From Isochrysis galbana (taxonomy: Eukaryota > Haptophyta > Isochrysidales > Isochrysidaceae): a stretch of DNA of 64,000 nucleotides. Position numbers and translations under genes: made by a program. The stretch is from assembly GCA_018136815.1 (NCBI GenBank), contig CM030935.1, positions 2,268,192 through 2,332,191 on the forward strand, read 5' to 3'. This document shows, piece by piece, positions 10,385 to 19,960 of this stretch. Within the stretch, counting starts at the first letter, position 1. Each line of letters opens with the position of its first letter. The notes under the pieces were generated by a model, which had not been told where the DNA came from, ran no database searches, and saw nothing but the letters and a program-made list of their open reading frames with translations.

Positions 10385-10777
10385 CTACGCCAGGATCCTG
10401 TTCTGGCCTGCGAGGTTCTCCAGGGGCTCCCAGGTGTTGTGCGACTTGTCGAAGCCAACCCACTTGATCAGGTACTCCGTCTTGCCCCGCTTCGTCTGCC
10501 TCGCGACGATCTCCTCCACATCCCATGTGCCATCTTCGTTTGCCTCGGCGGCTGCAGAGCTGCCGGTTGCAGTCCGCCTCTTCTTGCGCCCAGCGCAGCT
10601 GGCGGTGGCGTGCCCTTGCAGCGCTAAGGCCAGCGCGCTGCCAGCAGCTAGCAGCACACGCGGCCACGCGGAGTGGATGCGCGGGGCGCTGAGCCTAGTC
10701 CACAGAACGACTCCCGCTGCCGGCAATTTGCCGGCAGCAACTGCCCGACGGCCGCATGCCCACAGCAACAGCAACAT
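10385..10777 (-). CDS. Chromodomain protein or fragment
   Basis: 130 aa from an ATG at 10777. The C-terminal third is a clear chromodomain: WDVEEIVARQ, TEYLIKWVGF, NTWEPLENL, with the aromatic cage positions filled. A basic patch (GRKKRRTATG) precedes it and could be a nuclear signal. The protein stops right after the domain, without a chromoshadow domain, so it may be a single-domain histone-methyl reader, the first exon of a longer gene, or a leftover of a chromodomain retrotransposon. A long (CA)n tract lies about 180 bp upstream. Confidence 0.5.
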   Translation of the reverse strand: MLLLLWACGRRAVAAGKLPAAGVVLWTRLSAPRIHSAWPRVLLAAGSALALALQGHATASCAGRKKRRTATGSSAAAEANEDGTWDVEEIVARQTKRGKTEYLIKWVGFDKSHNTWEPLENLAGQNRILA

Positions 10778-10955
10778 CTTGTACTGGCGACAGGTTCACC
10801 TCCCTCCCGCCTGCCGCCTCGCGGCGCCGGCTCCCGCCTCTCAAAACGGACAGCGCCGCAAAATAAGTAAAAGTAAAAAAAAAGAAAGGGGGGAAATCGA
10901 TACCATAGGGGGGGGGGGAAGGCTCCGCTTGCGGCTTGCGGCCGTATATGTAGGG

Positions 10956-11125
<170 letters not shown>

Positions 11126-11228
11126 TAATAATATATACTACTGTATATAATATGTAGTATATAATAATATGGGTGTATATGGGTATCGGGATACCCAGAA
11201 TACCCAGCTACCCAGGGGGCCATTTGCA

Positions 11229-11288
11229 ACTATCACTATCTAACTAGATAGGGGTCCGTCACTATCACTATCTAACTAGATAGGGGTC
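11229..11288. repeat. Short tandem duplication
   Basis: Two copies, 32 bp apart, of a 28-bp block beginning ACTATCACTATCTAACTAGA; each block holds the small palindrome CTAACTAGATAG. Confidence 0.85.
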
Positions 11289-11294
11289 GGTGAA

Positions 11295-11563
11295 CTACCC
11301 ACAATATCCGGTTAGTCCCAAATTCAAGTGGTTACAGGCCTTACTACGCAGAGCCATGGGGGCAACCTGTTCGGTGCCAGTGCTCGCCACCCCGCGCGCT
11401 TGCGCGGGCGTGGTTTGGATGGGCTGGATGGGCTCTGAGAGGGCTTTCTGACGAGCCGCCTCGGGCGGCATGGGGCGTCCCAGGTGGGGCGCGGTGGCGA
11501 GGGTCGCCTGGGGCTCGGGAGCGGTCGCGGCACGCTCCATAGTTCAAACTATAACAATAGTTT
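11295..11563 (-). mobile_element. Divergent LINE 5' end
   Basis: On the minus strand the palindrome AAACTATTGTTATAGTTT (11563-11546) precedes an ATG and the peptide MERAATAPEPQATLATAP. This is the same layout (hairpin, short gap, MERA start) as at 4010, 19741 and 55114, but the sequence has diverged. I infer an older relative of the same family. Confidence 0.5.
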
Positions 11564-11766
11564 GCCGTCGTCGCGACGTAGCGCGCCCTTTCCCCCGCTC
11601 TCTCAAGACTTCTCTTCACTCATGCCCTAGCCCCGCTGAGACTTGCCCCACGATCAAGCATCCGCTTGATTCCACAGCGCGGCCCTGCCACCCTGCCCAA
11701 GCCCCAAGCCAGCCCCCCCCCCCCGGGGGGGGAGGTGTTTCTTAGGCGGGGTTTCTTAGTTCTTAG

Positions 11767-11797
11767 CTGGGGGTCGAGCCTGAGGCTCGACCCCCAG
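11767..11797. repeat. 31-bp near-perfect palindrome
   Basis: CTGGGGGTCGAGCCT, one G, then its exact reverse complement. It sits among several TTTCTTAG repeats and a C/G homopolymer palindrome (about 11708-11732). Confidence 0.9.
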
Positions 11798-11799
11798 TT

Positions 11800-12978
11800 T
11801 CTTAGCGAGTCGGCGGCCAAAATCATGTTAAGCTTTCTTAATGGTAGGGTTTCTTAATGGTGCACCCATACTGTAGTGGGAGTCGTAGGAGTAGTGTGAT
11901 ACGAGATACGAACGCTCAGTTTCGGTTATTTTATTATTATAAAAGTAGGTTTGGCTTGAGAGCTAATAATGAATAAGGATAAGCTATTTATTACCCCGTC
12001 TTCGCATCGCCGCCTAACGCCTAATCGCGCCCGGCGTCGTTTTGAGTTTTGAATTTGGAAATAATTTGGGCTCACCCAGAGTGTATTTAGGCCAGTTTTG
12101 CCGTTTTTGGGTTACGCTTCATTCTGGGGCTCCCGGGTGGGTCTGGGGTCTGGGGTCTGGGCCCCAAAGGGCATCGAATAGGTGCTAGAAGATGCCAGTT
12201 GGGTGTACCGCTGTACGCTTTACGTTGGTGTATTTCGTATTTCCTCCCTCCAGACCTTTTCCATTTTTACATTTTGAACACCCTCAGAACTCAAGAGAGT
12301 GCTTCACCGCCCTACTCTACAAGAGGCGAGATCCAGCATACGCTGCTCTTGGCGAAACGGTGGGGGCGCCCCCCCTCCCCCCGCGCCCCCAGCAGCTCGC
12401 TTTCAATCGGCCAGATCACACAGATCATCTCTCTCAAAGAAGCCGAATCGGAAGGGGGGGGGTCCATCCCTCGGGCTCGCCTTCCGATGGCTCTCCTTCT
12501 TCTGTGGACGAACAACGAACTCGTCCGAACGGGCCGTCGGCGGCGCTCGTCCCCTCGCTCGTTCTGTCGAATACAATATGAAGACCTCATAGAGAGTGGA
12601 GAGAGCAGCGAACGAAGACGAGCTAGAGTCCGGGGGGGAGGGCAGGGGGCGGGGGGGGGGGCGGGGGGGAGGGCGCGGGGGTGGGGAGTGCGCGGGGGTG
12701 GGGAGGGCGCGCGGGGGGGGGGGGGGTTGCATGTTCCTTCAGAGGTCCGGGGGGCGCGGGGGGGGGGGACAGAAGCGGGAAGGGGGAAGGAAGCTGCTCC
12801 CAGGCACAGAGAGGCAAGGGCAAAACGAGAAGAAAACCAGGCAAGAACGAGCTCCAGGCGGGTGGAGGCGACGAGGGAGAGGGTGGAGGCAGGGAAAGAG
12901 CTTCCATCAGCAAGCAGGAGGGAAGGAGACGAAAGGAGGGAGGGGGAGGAGGGCTGTCTCGCGACCTTGACCGCTGAG
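11800..12978. promoter_or_regulatory. Upstream region of the START gene, purine-rich leader
   Basis: No gene seen. From 12590 to 12960 the + strand is almost pure G/A (G runs, GGGGA repeats) and probably forms the 5' leader of the START gene. The frame stays open through it (from 12199) but encodes only Gly/Arg/Glu low complexity. Confidence 0.45.
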
Positions 12979-14583
12979 ATGAAGTCGCCCCCCTCGCACC
13001 CGCCGACGGTCAAGGCACTACAAGAGCCGTCGTGCGTCCCCACTCTAGACACCCCCCACTCGACCACCTCCACCCGCTCGGCTCTCTTCACCACCACCGA
13101 CTCAGACTGCTCCTCTTGGGCGGGTGACTTTCCCATCGTCGCCTTGGCCGATGCTCGTGGCTCGCGCGTGCCGATTCCGCGGCTTCGCCCGCCTTCCGCA
13201 CAGTACATGCAGGCCTGGCGCGAGCGCCGTGGCCGCCTCCAGTCGCACATCGCCGCTGGAGGCCGCAATCTCCGCAGCGCGCCCCAGCTCGCGCGCCGCT
13301 GGCACCCACGCCTGCGACCTGCCACTGTTGATGAGGCCGAAGTTCACAACGATGAGTCGGAGGTGGGCGGCTGCGATCATTCGGGATGTCAGCAGCGGGG
13401 CGCCGTCGGCCTCTTCGCCGCGCGGAGCACTCTCCGCACCTTGGCGACCCACCGCCGCACTGCCTCGGGCGGCAGCCAGGGACACCAGAGGATGGGGTCC
13501 AGCGGCGGCCATGGACACCACCGGCGCACAGGTTCCCTTGGTAATAGCCGCAGCGCCAAGGTCGGCATCGCGCCCCAGCATGCCGAAGAGGCTCTCGGCG
13601 ATGTGATCGAGGCGGTTGCGGCCGCAGATCCTGATGCCGTGCCGCCACCGGATATCGCTCCACCGTCCGCGGCATACATGAAGCGTTGGCGAGCGCGCCA
13701 CAGCTCCATGTTCCACTCGTCCGCCCTCGCTCTAGAGGGGCGACGCGCGTCCATTCTCCGTGGCTTCCGCACGGCGCGTGGCCACGTCGATATGGGGCTG
13801 CTGGCTGCCAGCGGGCCACTTGATGGGGAAGTTTGCCTGCCCTTAGAGGATCCCACCGGTATCTTCACACCGGACGAGTTGGCCCTTGGGCAACGATTGA
13901 AGCGTGAGTTCGGTGGCCCGCCCTCCGACCACAAGAACCCCGTGAGCATCGCGACGCTCAAGTGTGAGGGCGGGCAGATCCGCTGCTGGAGGTACCGCCA
14001 GCAGGGCGACCGCTTCGACTCGTACGTCTTGGACGTGAAGATGAGTGTCAGCTTGCGCACTGCTCTCACGATGACCTCATCGCAGCACCGCAAATCGTGG
14101 GACGAGACAACGAAGGAGCTAACTGTAGTGAGCATGGGGGCGCCTTCTGCTCTTACTGACCTTCACGGCGAGCCCTCCGACGAAGTGGTTCTCCACTGGT
14201 GCGTCAGTGCGCCATTCCCGCTACAGTCGCGCGAGTATATCTTGCGCAAGCGCCAGGCGCTACTCCCCGGAGACCCCAACCAGGCGGTTCTGCAGATGAT
14301 GCGCGCGGGCCGGGGGCCCGACGAGGGCTATCACAAGCCGACCCCACGCCGCACAATCCGCGTCGTTGAGAACACCTCTGTCAACCTTTATTGGTCCACC
14401 TCGGACGGCGGGACGGCATTCCGCAGCATGTATCGCGAGGACCCAATGGTGTCACTCCCGAATTGGCTAGTCGGCACTATTATCGACAAGATGCTGCCAC
14501 GCGGAGTCAAGGCGCTCACACGTTCTGCTGTCGCCCAAGAGCGCAAGGCCGAACTGCGAAATGCGGCACAGGAAAAGACCTAG
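12979..14583 (+). CDS. START-domain lipid-transfer-like protein
   Basis: 534 aa from the first ATG after the purine-rich leader (MKSPPSHPPTVK). The frame is open further up but without an ATG in good context. The C-terminal ~210 residues read as a StAR-related lipid-transfer (START) fold: IRCWRYRQQGDRFDSYVLD, DETTKELTVV, VLHWCVSAPFPLQSREYIL, SVNLYWSTSDGG, and the long C-terminal helix LPNWLVGTIIDKMLPRGV. The N-terminal half is low-complexity but holds a motif twice, RPPSAQYMQAWRERR and APPSAAYMKRWRARH, about 160 residues apart. The likely role is binding a lipid or hydrophobic ligand; the ligand cannot be read from the sequence. No intron is needed to complete the domain. Confidence 0.75.
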   Translation: MKSPPSHPPTVKALQEPSCVPTLDTPHSTTSTRSALFTTTDSDCSSWAGDFPIVALADARGSRVPIPRLRPPSAQYMQAWRERRGRLQSHIAAGGRNLRSAPQLARRWHPRLRPATVDEAEVHNDESEVGGCDHSGCQQRGAVGLFAARSTLRTLATHRRTASGGSQGHQRMGSSGGHGHHRRTGSLGNSRSAKVGIAPQHAEEALGDVIEAVAAADPDAVPPPDIAPPSAAYMKRWRARHSSMFHSSALALEGRRASILRGFRTARGHVDMGLLAASGPLDGEVCLPLEDPTGIFTPDELALGQRLKREFGGPPSDHKNPVSIATLKCEGGQIRCWRYRQQGDRFDSYVLDVKMSVSLRTALTMTSSQHRKSWDETTKELTVVSMGAPSALTDLHGEPSDEVVLHWCVSAPFPLQSREYILRKRQALLPGDPNQAVLQMMRAGRGPDEGYHKPTPRRTIRVVENTSVNLYWSTSDGGTAFRSMYREDPMVSLPNWLVGTIIDKMLPRGVKALTRSAVAQERKAELRNAAQEKT

Positions 14584-15780
14584 GCGCAACGTGTGCCCGA
14601 TTGATGAACGGACGTTGGCGGTGGATGGAAAAAAGGAGCAGTCAGGAGGTGTCTCGGCCCGCGCCATAGACGCGCCGATCATCCTGGGCTTCATGATGAC
14701 AGACAAACGCCGTATTTGAGGGCTATGTGATGGGTGGAGATTGCGGCACCCTTCAACTGGGAACCGCTCCCAACCGTTTCTTCGGGTCTGTTGCTACATG
14801 CATACTCGGCCTCCATGGCCGCACACGACAAAAGCGAGAGCAACTATCTTTCTCCTTCGTTGGTGCTGGTGCATTAGCGATGAGCGTCGCACCAAATGCG
14901 ATATCTCATGCCCATTGCCTGTGTGTCTGGATATTTTCTTAGCTTTAGCTTTTTAAGTCCCATCTAGCCATGGGAGCTGTGCGCGTGATGCGTGATGATC
15001 TTATTTCGTGAAGTGCTGTGTGGTCTTCGACGGGCCTCACTTTGTATTGGTAAAACATGCAGTCATGGTGCACTACGCACGGGATGATGGGCGATGGAGT
15101 GCCACCCAGCTACCCCCAGCACATCCACCGCGCCGGTTTGCGTATGCCTATGCCTATCGGCCCTATGCCTATGCCTCGTATGCCTATCCACAATACCAAT
15201 ACCGACAAGGACCCAAATTTCGGTCAAAATCAAAATTCCTTTTTGAGCCGAACCCCAAATTTTACCAAAATTTCTCAGAAGTCGGGCGTATGTGTATGTG
15301 TATATGCTGTACATGCATATGCATATGCATATGCGCATATGCGTCGTATGTCGTATGCCAACCTCTCGGACCCGGATATATATGCGAGGTGGCAGGTGGC
15401 GGAAGCAGGGCGGCTCGGCCAAGGTACACTCGTGACATTGGAGGATGTGCTTGGTGCTTGGAGCTTGGAGCTTGGACACGTCTGCGTTCTGCGTGGTTCA
15501 TGCCAGATGCTAGCTAGGCCCACAATATTGGTAGCTCGTATAGAAGTTCTAATAGAAGGCGCGCCATTGAGATTGAGCTCACCGTTAAACTATCCGTTGT
15601 CCGTTGGCACGAGCACGAGAAACTACGAGCGTACAATAAATAGCCAGGAACACAGACTTAGGTTTAGAGATGTATGGTGTAATATGGGGGGCTATGACAT
15701 AGACGTATGAAGCCAATTGTACCGAGCGACCGAGCGGGTGGCGGCGTGGCGGCGAGATAGAAAAGAAAAAGAAGAGGGGG
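14584..15780. other. Stretch without gene; ATGCCT and CATATG microsatellites
   Basis: Holds a degenerate (TATGCC)n run at 15135-15190 and an alternating purine-pyrimidine stretch rich in GCATAT/ATGTGT at 15290-15350. No gene recognised on either strand. Confidence 0.5.
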
Positions 15781-16623
15781 AATGTGGGAAGTGAGGGAGA
15801 AGTGGGGGGAATACGGGTGGGGGGGGGGCGTGAGAGGGGAACAAAAGCAGCGCTCCGGCGCCGTCGGCGCCTCCCCCCCCCCCCCCCCCCGCATCCCCCC
15901 CCCTCTCCCTCTCTTCCTCTTCTCATCTCTCCCCAGCTCCCACCTCCTTCTCTCTTCTACCTTTGCTCAGTTTCCTTCCTCGCTCGGGTGTCTCCCCTTC
16001 TTCTCTCTCCGAGGCGCTTCTTCCCTCTCTCCTCCGTGCGGAGCGCCGCGCGATTATCTTCTTCTTCTCGGCCTTCTCCTCCCCTCCCCCCCCCTTCCCT
16101 CTCTCTCTCTGCCGCTCTGTTCCTTCCCTCCCTGTGCCCTACCGCCTCTCTTCCTTTCTTTCCCACACTCTCTCAAAAGCCAGCCCTCCAACCCGGCACA
16201 CACACCCTCCTCGCCACCTCTCTCTCTCTCTCCTCCCGCACTCCTCCGCATTTCCCCCTCTCCCCCCCACGCTTTCCTCCTCCCTCCTCTCTCCTGCTTC
16301 ACTTCCTTTCTCCAACACCCCCTCTCCCACCTTTCCCCTCTCTTCCTTCTTCTCTCACGTACCTCCATACTACTACTCTACACAAGTCGCCATCACACGG
16401 TATTGTACCCCTCCCCGCCCTCGCTCACCGCCTCCCGCATCCTCCCCGCTCGTGACCCTTCTCCTCCCCCCCCCTCTCTCTCTTCCCCCCCTCTCTCCCC
16501 TAGCCCCCCCACCCCCCGCCCTTTCCCGCATTCTCAAACCCGTCCCTCCGCCTCGCCTCGGCGCCCCTCCCTCCGTCCCCCCACCCCCCTCACCACGCCT
16601 TGGGAGCGCTGCTCATCCCAAGG
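15781..16623 (+). promoter_or_regulatory. Long polypyrimidine leader of the CRAL-TRIO gene
   Basis: About 800 bp of nearly uninterrupted C/T on the + strand (15850-16610) ends right at the start codon. It probably is promoter plus 5' UTR. The several long frames over it are compositional. Confidence 0.5.
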
Positions 16624-18507
16624 ATGGGCTGTGCATCCTCAAAGTCCAAGCTGGTAGAGAGCAGCCAGCAGGATGAGCCCGGGCAGGAGCTCGGCACACA
16701 CTCTCGGCTCTCATCGCACTATTCCACAACTCCCTCAGTCGGCACACATGAGCCCTCGCTCCATACGGCGACCCTAGCCGCCAATCCACATCACCTGCCG
16801 CCCACAGAGAGCCTTCCTGCCTACGAGGTCCGGTCTGATGTCTTCAGGTCCAAGTCTCCGGCAGAGCAGGAGCCAGAGCCTGAGTCTGACCAGCCGCCGC
16901 TCAAGCCTGAGCTCGAAACCGGGCCTGAACACACTTCCGAGCCGGTTCCCGAGGCCGAACCACAGCGCGAGCCACAGCCACCTGCAGAGCAGTCTGGATG
17001 GTTCGCCACGCTAAACACGAGCCTCGTTGAGGCATACAATGCGTGGTGGGTGCCTAAAGACGAGTCGCACGCAGATGAACTCGCCGAGGTGTCAGCAAAA
17101 TCCACCAGATCGGCTAAATCCGTCAAGTCTACGAAATCCGCTGGGTCGAGGTCTGGTGGAGTGACGGCGGAAGCCTCCACCGGCTCTGCAATGGTGGCCA
17201 CAGCGACAGTCGTCGAAGCGGCGCCGATACCTGCGATTGAGGGAACCGATGAGCAAGCTCCTGCTATGTCAGAGCCGGTACCAGCCGTGGCCGACCCGTC
17301 TGCAGTTATGGTAGAGTCTGTTCCAGCTACGGCAGAGCCCGTGGGGATCCCAGCTGCGGCAAGGGCACCCCAACTTGAGGGTGCGCGCAAGCCGGGCACT
17401 GCATCCGAGGAGCGCCTCGATGAGAGGTCGGTTGGGCCGGTTTACATGGAGAAATCGATTGGTTTGATTGAGAAGTCCAGGTCAAGGACAAAGCTGCGCC
17501 GCCGGCCAATTAGTGGGGATGTGGTGAAGAAGCACCCGTCGGGAATCTTGCCAACCAGGGCAACTCTGCTTCCCGACAGCCAAAAGATCAAAAATTTTAA
17601 GCCGCGGACGGAGTGGGATACGTACAACGAGGAGGAGCTCAACATCCTCGTCCAGATCAGCAAGTGGCTCGGCGAGGATGTATTCGCGCAGATTCCACAG
17701 GATCAACTGACGTGTTTCTTGCGCGGCTATGCGTACAAGCCCGACTGGGCCGAAACCTCCTATGTTGAGCTCCACGAGAACATCGAGTGGCGGAAACAGG
17801 TCAATGCAGACGGGCTGCTCGCATCGCCACCTCCGCGGCGCAAGCTCTTCGAGCAGCTCAACCAGGGCGGACCCATCGGCAGGGACGGCCATGGCCACGT
17901 TGTTGAGCTGGTTAGGATAGGCAAGATCGAAGTATCCAAGCTGTTCAAGAACTTTGACGTGGACGAAATCCTGCGACACATCATGTATGTTGCCGAGGCG
18001 AAGCGTGCGTACTGCATAGCAAATTCGATGGATCGCGGGACACGTCTAACGAAGACGGTTGTCGTGGTCGATTGCGCCGGTCTTGGTACGAGCCATTTGC
18101 AAAAGAACTTCGTCACCCTTATGAAGAAGACGAATGACGTGCTCAGTGGGCACTACCCAGAGACCATGTTCAAAACGTACGTCATCAACGGACCATTCGT
18201 CCTCCGTGCATGCTGGAACATTGTTAAGCCCATGCTGCATCCCATTACTGTGGCCAAGTTCACCATACTTGGCTCTGGATGGGAAAAGATTTTTGAGCGT
18301 GATGGCATCGTCTTGGACGGCGGAGCGATGCCGACGACCCTCAGCTGGACCGACGCTGCCAATGACGCGATGTCGCGCTACAGCATGGAGGTGAGCCGAA
18401 CCTGCCCGTCGTTTCACACCCTTTACATCAAGGTTCACACCCACCATATCACCCAGCTCATACCGTGCGCTGGGCTACCAATAGACGTGATAGAGCGCTC
18501 TCGGTAG
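16624..18507 (+). CDS. CRAL-TRIO (SEC14-like) protein with dual-acylation N-terminus
   Basis: The start is taken at MGCASSKSK rather than the upstream non-ATG frame, because Gly2-Cys3 with Ser6 is a classic N-myristoylation/palmitoylation signal that anchors proteins on membranes. Residues ~30-300 are a disordered Pro/Glu/Ala-rich region with a (KST/KSAKS) run. From about 340 comes the CRAL-TRIO-N segment (FLRGYAYKPDWAETSYVEL) and the lipid-binding CRAL-TRIO core (KTVVVVDCAGLGTSHL, YVINGPFVLRACWNIVKPML, ITVAKFTILG), the phosphatidylinositol/retinoid-type transfer fold. The frame ends at 18507, but GTGAGC after SRYSME (18390) looks like a splice donor. The last ~38 residues may therefore be intronic read-through, and the true end could lie in an exon I could not place. 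Confidence 0.78.
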   Translation: MGCASSKSKLVESSQQDEPGQELGTHSRLSSHYSTTPSVGTHEPSLHTATLAANPHHLPPTESLPAYEVRSDVFRSKSPAEQEPEPESDQPPLKPELETGPEHTSEPVPEAEPQREPQPPAEQSGWFATLNTSLVEAYNAWWVPKDESHADELAEVSAKSTRSAKSVKSTKSAGSRSGGVTAEASTGSAMVATATVVEAAPIPAIEGTDEQAPAMSEPVPAVADPSAVMVESVPATAEPVGIPAAARAPQLEGARKPGTASEERLDERSVGPVYMEKSIGLIEKSRSRTKLRRRPISGDVVKKHPSGILPTRATLLPDSQKIKNFKPRTEWDTYNEEELNILVQISKWLGEDVFAQIPQDQLTCFLRGYAYKPDWAETSYVELHENIEWRKQVNADGLLASPPPRRKLFEQLNQGGPIGRDGHGHVVELVRIGKIEVSKLFKNFDVDEILRHIMYVAEAKRAYCIANSMDRGTRLTKTVVVVDCAGLGTSHLQKNFVTLMKKTNDVLSGHYPETMFKTYVINGPFVLRACWNIVKPMLHPITVAKFTILGSGWEKIFERDGIVLDGGAMPTTLSWTDAANDAMSRYSMEVSRTCPSFHTLYIKVHTHHITQLIPCAGLPIDVIERSR

Positions 18508-19315
18508 TTCGCCACCCAGGCCTCAATCATGGTTTTTAAGTTGTGGCAACCGCTCACTACTTCTTTCCGGCGACCTCTGCAGAAGTTGGCCCGTGGCTTC
18601 GCGCCAAAAGAGGACATAGAAAATCTTCAACAGCGCGCATACCCTCAACATTGATTTTGCGTCGTCTCCTATCCCATGCATGAGTATACGGATTGTGAGG
18701 CAGGGTGCAGCCCACCAGCAGGCCTTGCGACCGGCGGCACGTGCCGCCAAGGTCCAAATGTCAACAGGTTGTAGTTGGTGGAGGTGGATGCAACGTGCAC
18801 TTGCATGCGCTTGACCACCACAGGCCACCTGCTCCTAAAGACGCTGCCCCTTGCACGCATGAAGACGCTCCGATGCAGGTGCGGCAGCTTGAAGCCATCG
18901 TGGACGCGGTGGATATTCTAGGGGCATTAAGCTCAGATGTCGATGGCCCAACGGACTCCTACAACCTCTTCTTGTCGAATGCCATTCGGGCCTTAGTTCT
19001 TCTCGGTGACTCTGGCTTCCTCGGCTCTGGGGACATATGCTCTCCTGACACACATTACTGATGCTAGTGATTCTGAGTGCTCTGAGCTCTCGTCAATTCG
19101 CTTGGCTGCCACTCAAGCTGTTTGTATCTGCCTACAACATCACGAGACTGACAGCTCAACAGTCGTCGCCATTCTGAGCGGCGTGCGAGTGAGGAGAGGC
19201 CACGGTTTCCGTGCCTGTCTACCCCTATTGCTGCATTTAAACTATAGCCAACGAGCATCTGGCCTAGAGGGTTGTGTCTGTTCGATGCCTATCGCTTTTC
19301 GAGCTGGATCTAGGA
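18508..19315. other. Unassigned stretch with weak helical ORFs
   Basis: On the + strand two pieces in different frames look protein-like: LEAIVDAVDILGALSSDV (18880-19010) and SIRLAATQAVCICLQ (19095-19140). They could be exons or remnants of a helical-repeat protein, but no splice model joins them convincingly. Confidence 0.25.
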
Positions 19316-19430
19316 TCTAGAGACTCGCGCTGGGATGCGTGGGGTCAGTGCTTGCACTGGAGGGGGGTGCATATCAAGGGGAGGGGAAGTGCCCCACCCT
19401 GTCTTTTATGGATAGTTGAATCGTCGCAGA
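19316..19430 (+). repeat. Degenerate copy of SINE-like family 2
   Basis: CGCGCTGGGATGCGTGGGGT, then CAGTGCTTGCACTGG and a ..ATATCAAGGGGAGGGGAAGT.. block match the middle of the family-2 repeats at 28075-28330 and 40808-41075. Confidence 0.6.
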
Positions 19431-19599
19431 GGGCGAGGCCGCCGATGGGTTTCCCCTCGACGGTGATGTCGGAGAGCAGGTGCCATTGAATTTGTTGAGC
19501 AGTTTGTGGAGCGGGCACGGCTGCGTATCCCTCAGCGGTGGCGCTCCCCTTGGAGGTGTTGTCCCTCACTGGGTTTGAGGAGGATGGTGGCTTGGGCTT

Positions 19600-19727
19600 G
19601 GGTCGTTCGCCGCGGGCGGTGTAGCGTAACAAGTTTCCCACATGGGGCATCGCCGCTAGGATTCCTTTTTGTCTCACTTCCATTTCTGCCGCTTGTGAAC
19701 ATGTGTTTTCATTGTTGCAGTGCTCAC
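19600..19727 (+). pseudogene. hAT transposase C-terminal remnant (copy 2)
   Basis: Encodes FPTWGIAARIPFCLTSISAA and CEHVFSLLQCS, the hAT dimerisation motif shared with the copy at 42480-42560. It is cut off by a LINE 5' end that begins at 19741. Confidence 0.7.
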
Positions 19728-19735
19728 TAATCTTA

Positions 19736-19960
19736 TTTACAACTAACTTTATAGTCAGTTGCCATGGAGCGCGCCGGCGCTCCCCTCCCCCTCCTCTCCT
19801 TCGGGTCCCCCGCCGAGGGCGGCCCCCCAGTCCCCATGGAGCAGTCGCTGTCGAAGCGGCCGCGCCCGCCATCAGAGGCCGAGCAGGTGCGTGCGAGCCC
19901 CGTCGCGCCACACGGCCCGTGGCTCCGGCCACACCACGCATAGCAGACATGCTGGCCCCC
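19736..19960 (+). mobile_element. LINE 5' end inserted into hAT remnant
   Basis: Opens with AACTAACTTTATAGTCAGTT (19741-19760). The stem carries C-G where other copies have G-C, so pairing is kept. It is followed by GCCATGG and the peptide MERAGAPLPLLSFGSPAEGG, then KRPRPPSEAEQVRASPVAPH. A stop comes soon after. The 3' end was not found. Confidence 0.72.

Noticed and set aside
12199-12978. N-terminal extension of the START protein (frame open to 12199)
   Set aside because: The upstream start is TTG, and the region is G/A homopolymer-rich, giving only Gly/Arg/Glu strings. The first sensible ATG is 12979.
16600-16623. Upstream start of the CRAL-TRIO protein
   Set aside because: It is a TTG; the next ATG gives the acylation motif MGCASSK.
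15782-16676. Three long overlapping frames in a C/T-rich tract
   Set aside because: Absence of stops is explained by pyrimidine composition; the peptides are Pro/Ser/Leu strings without domains.
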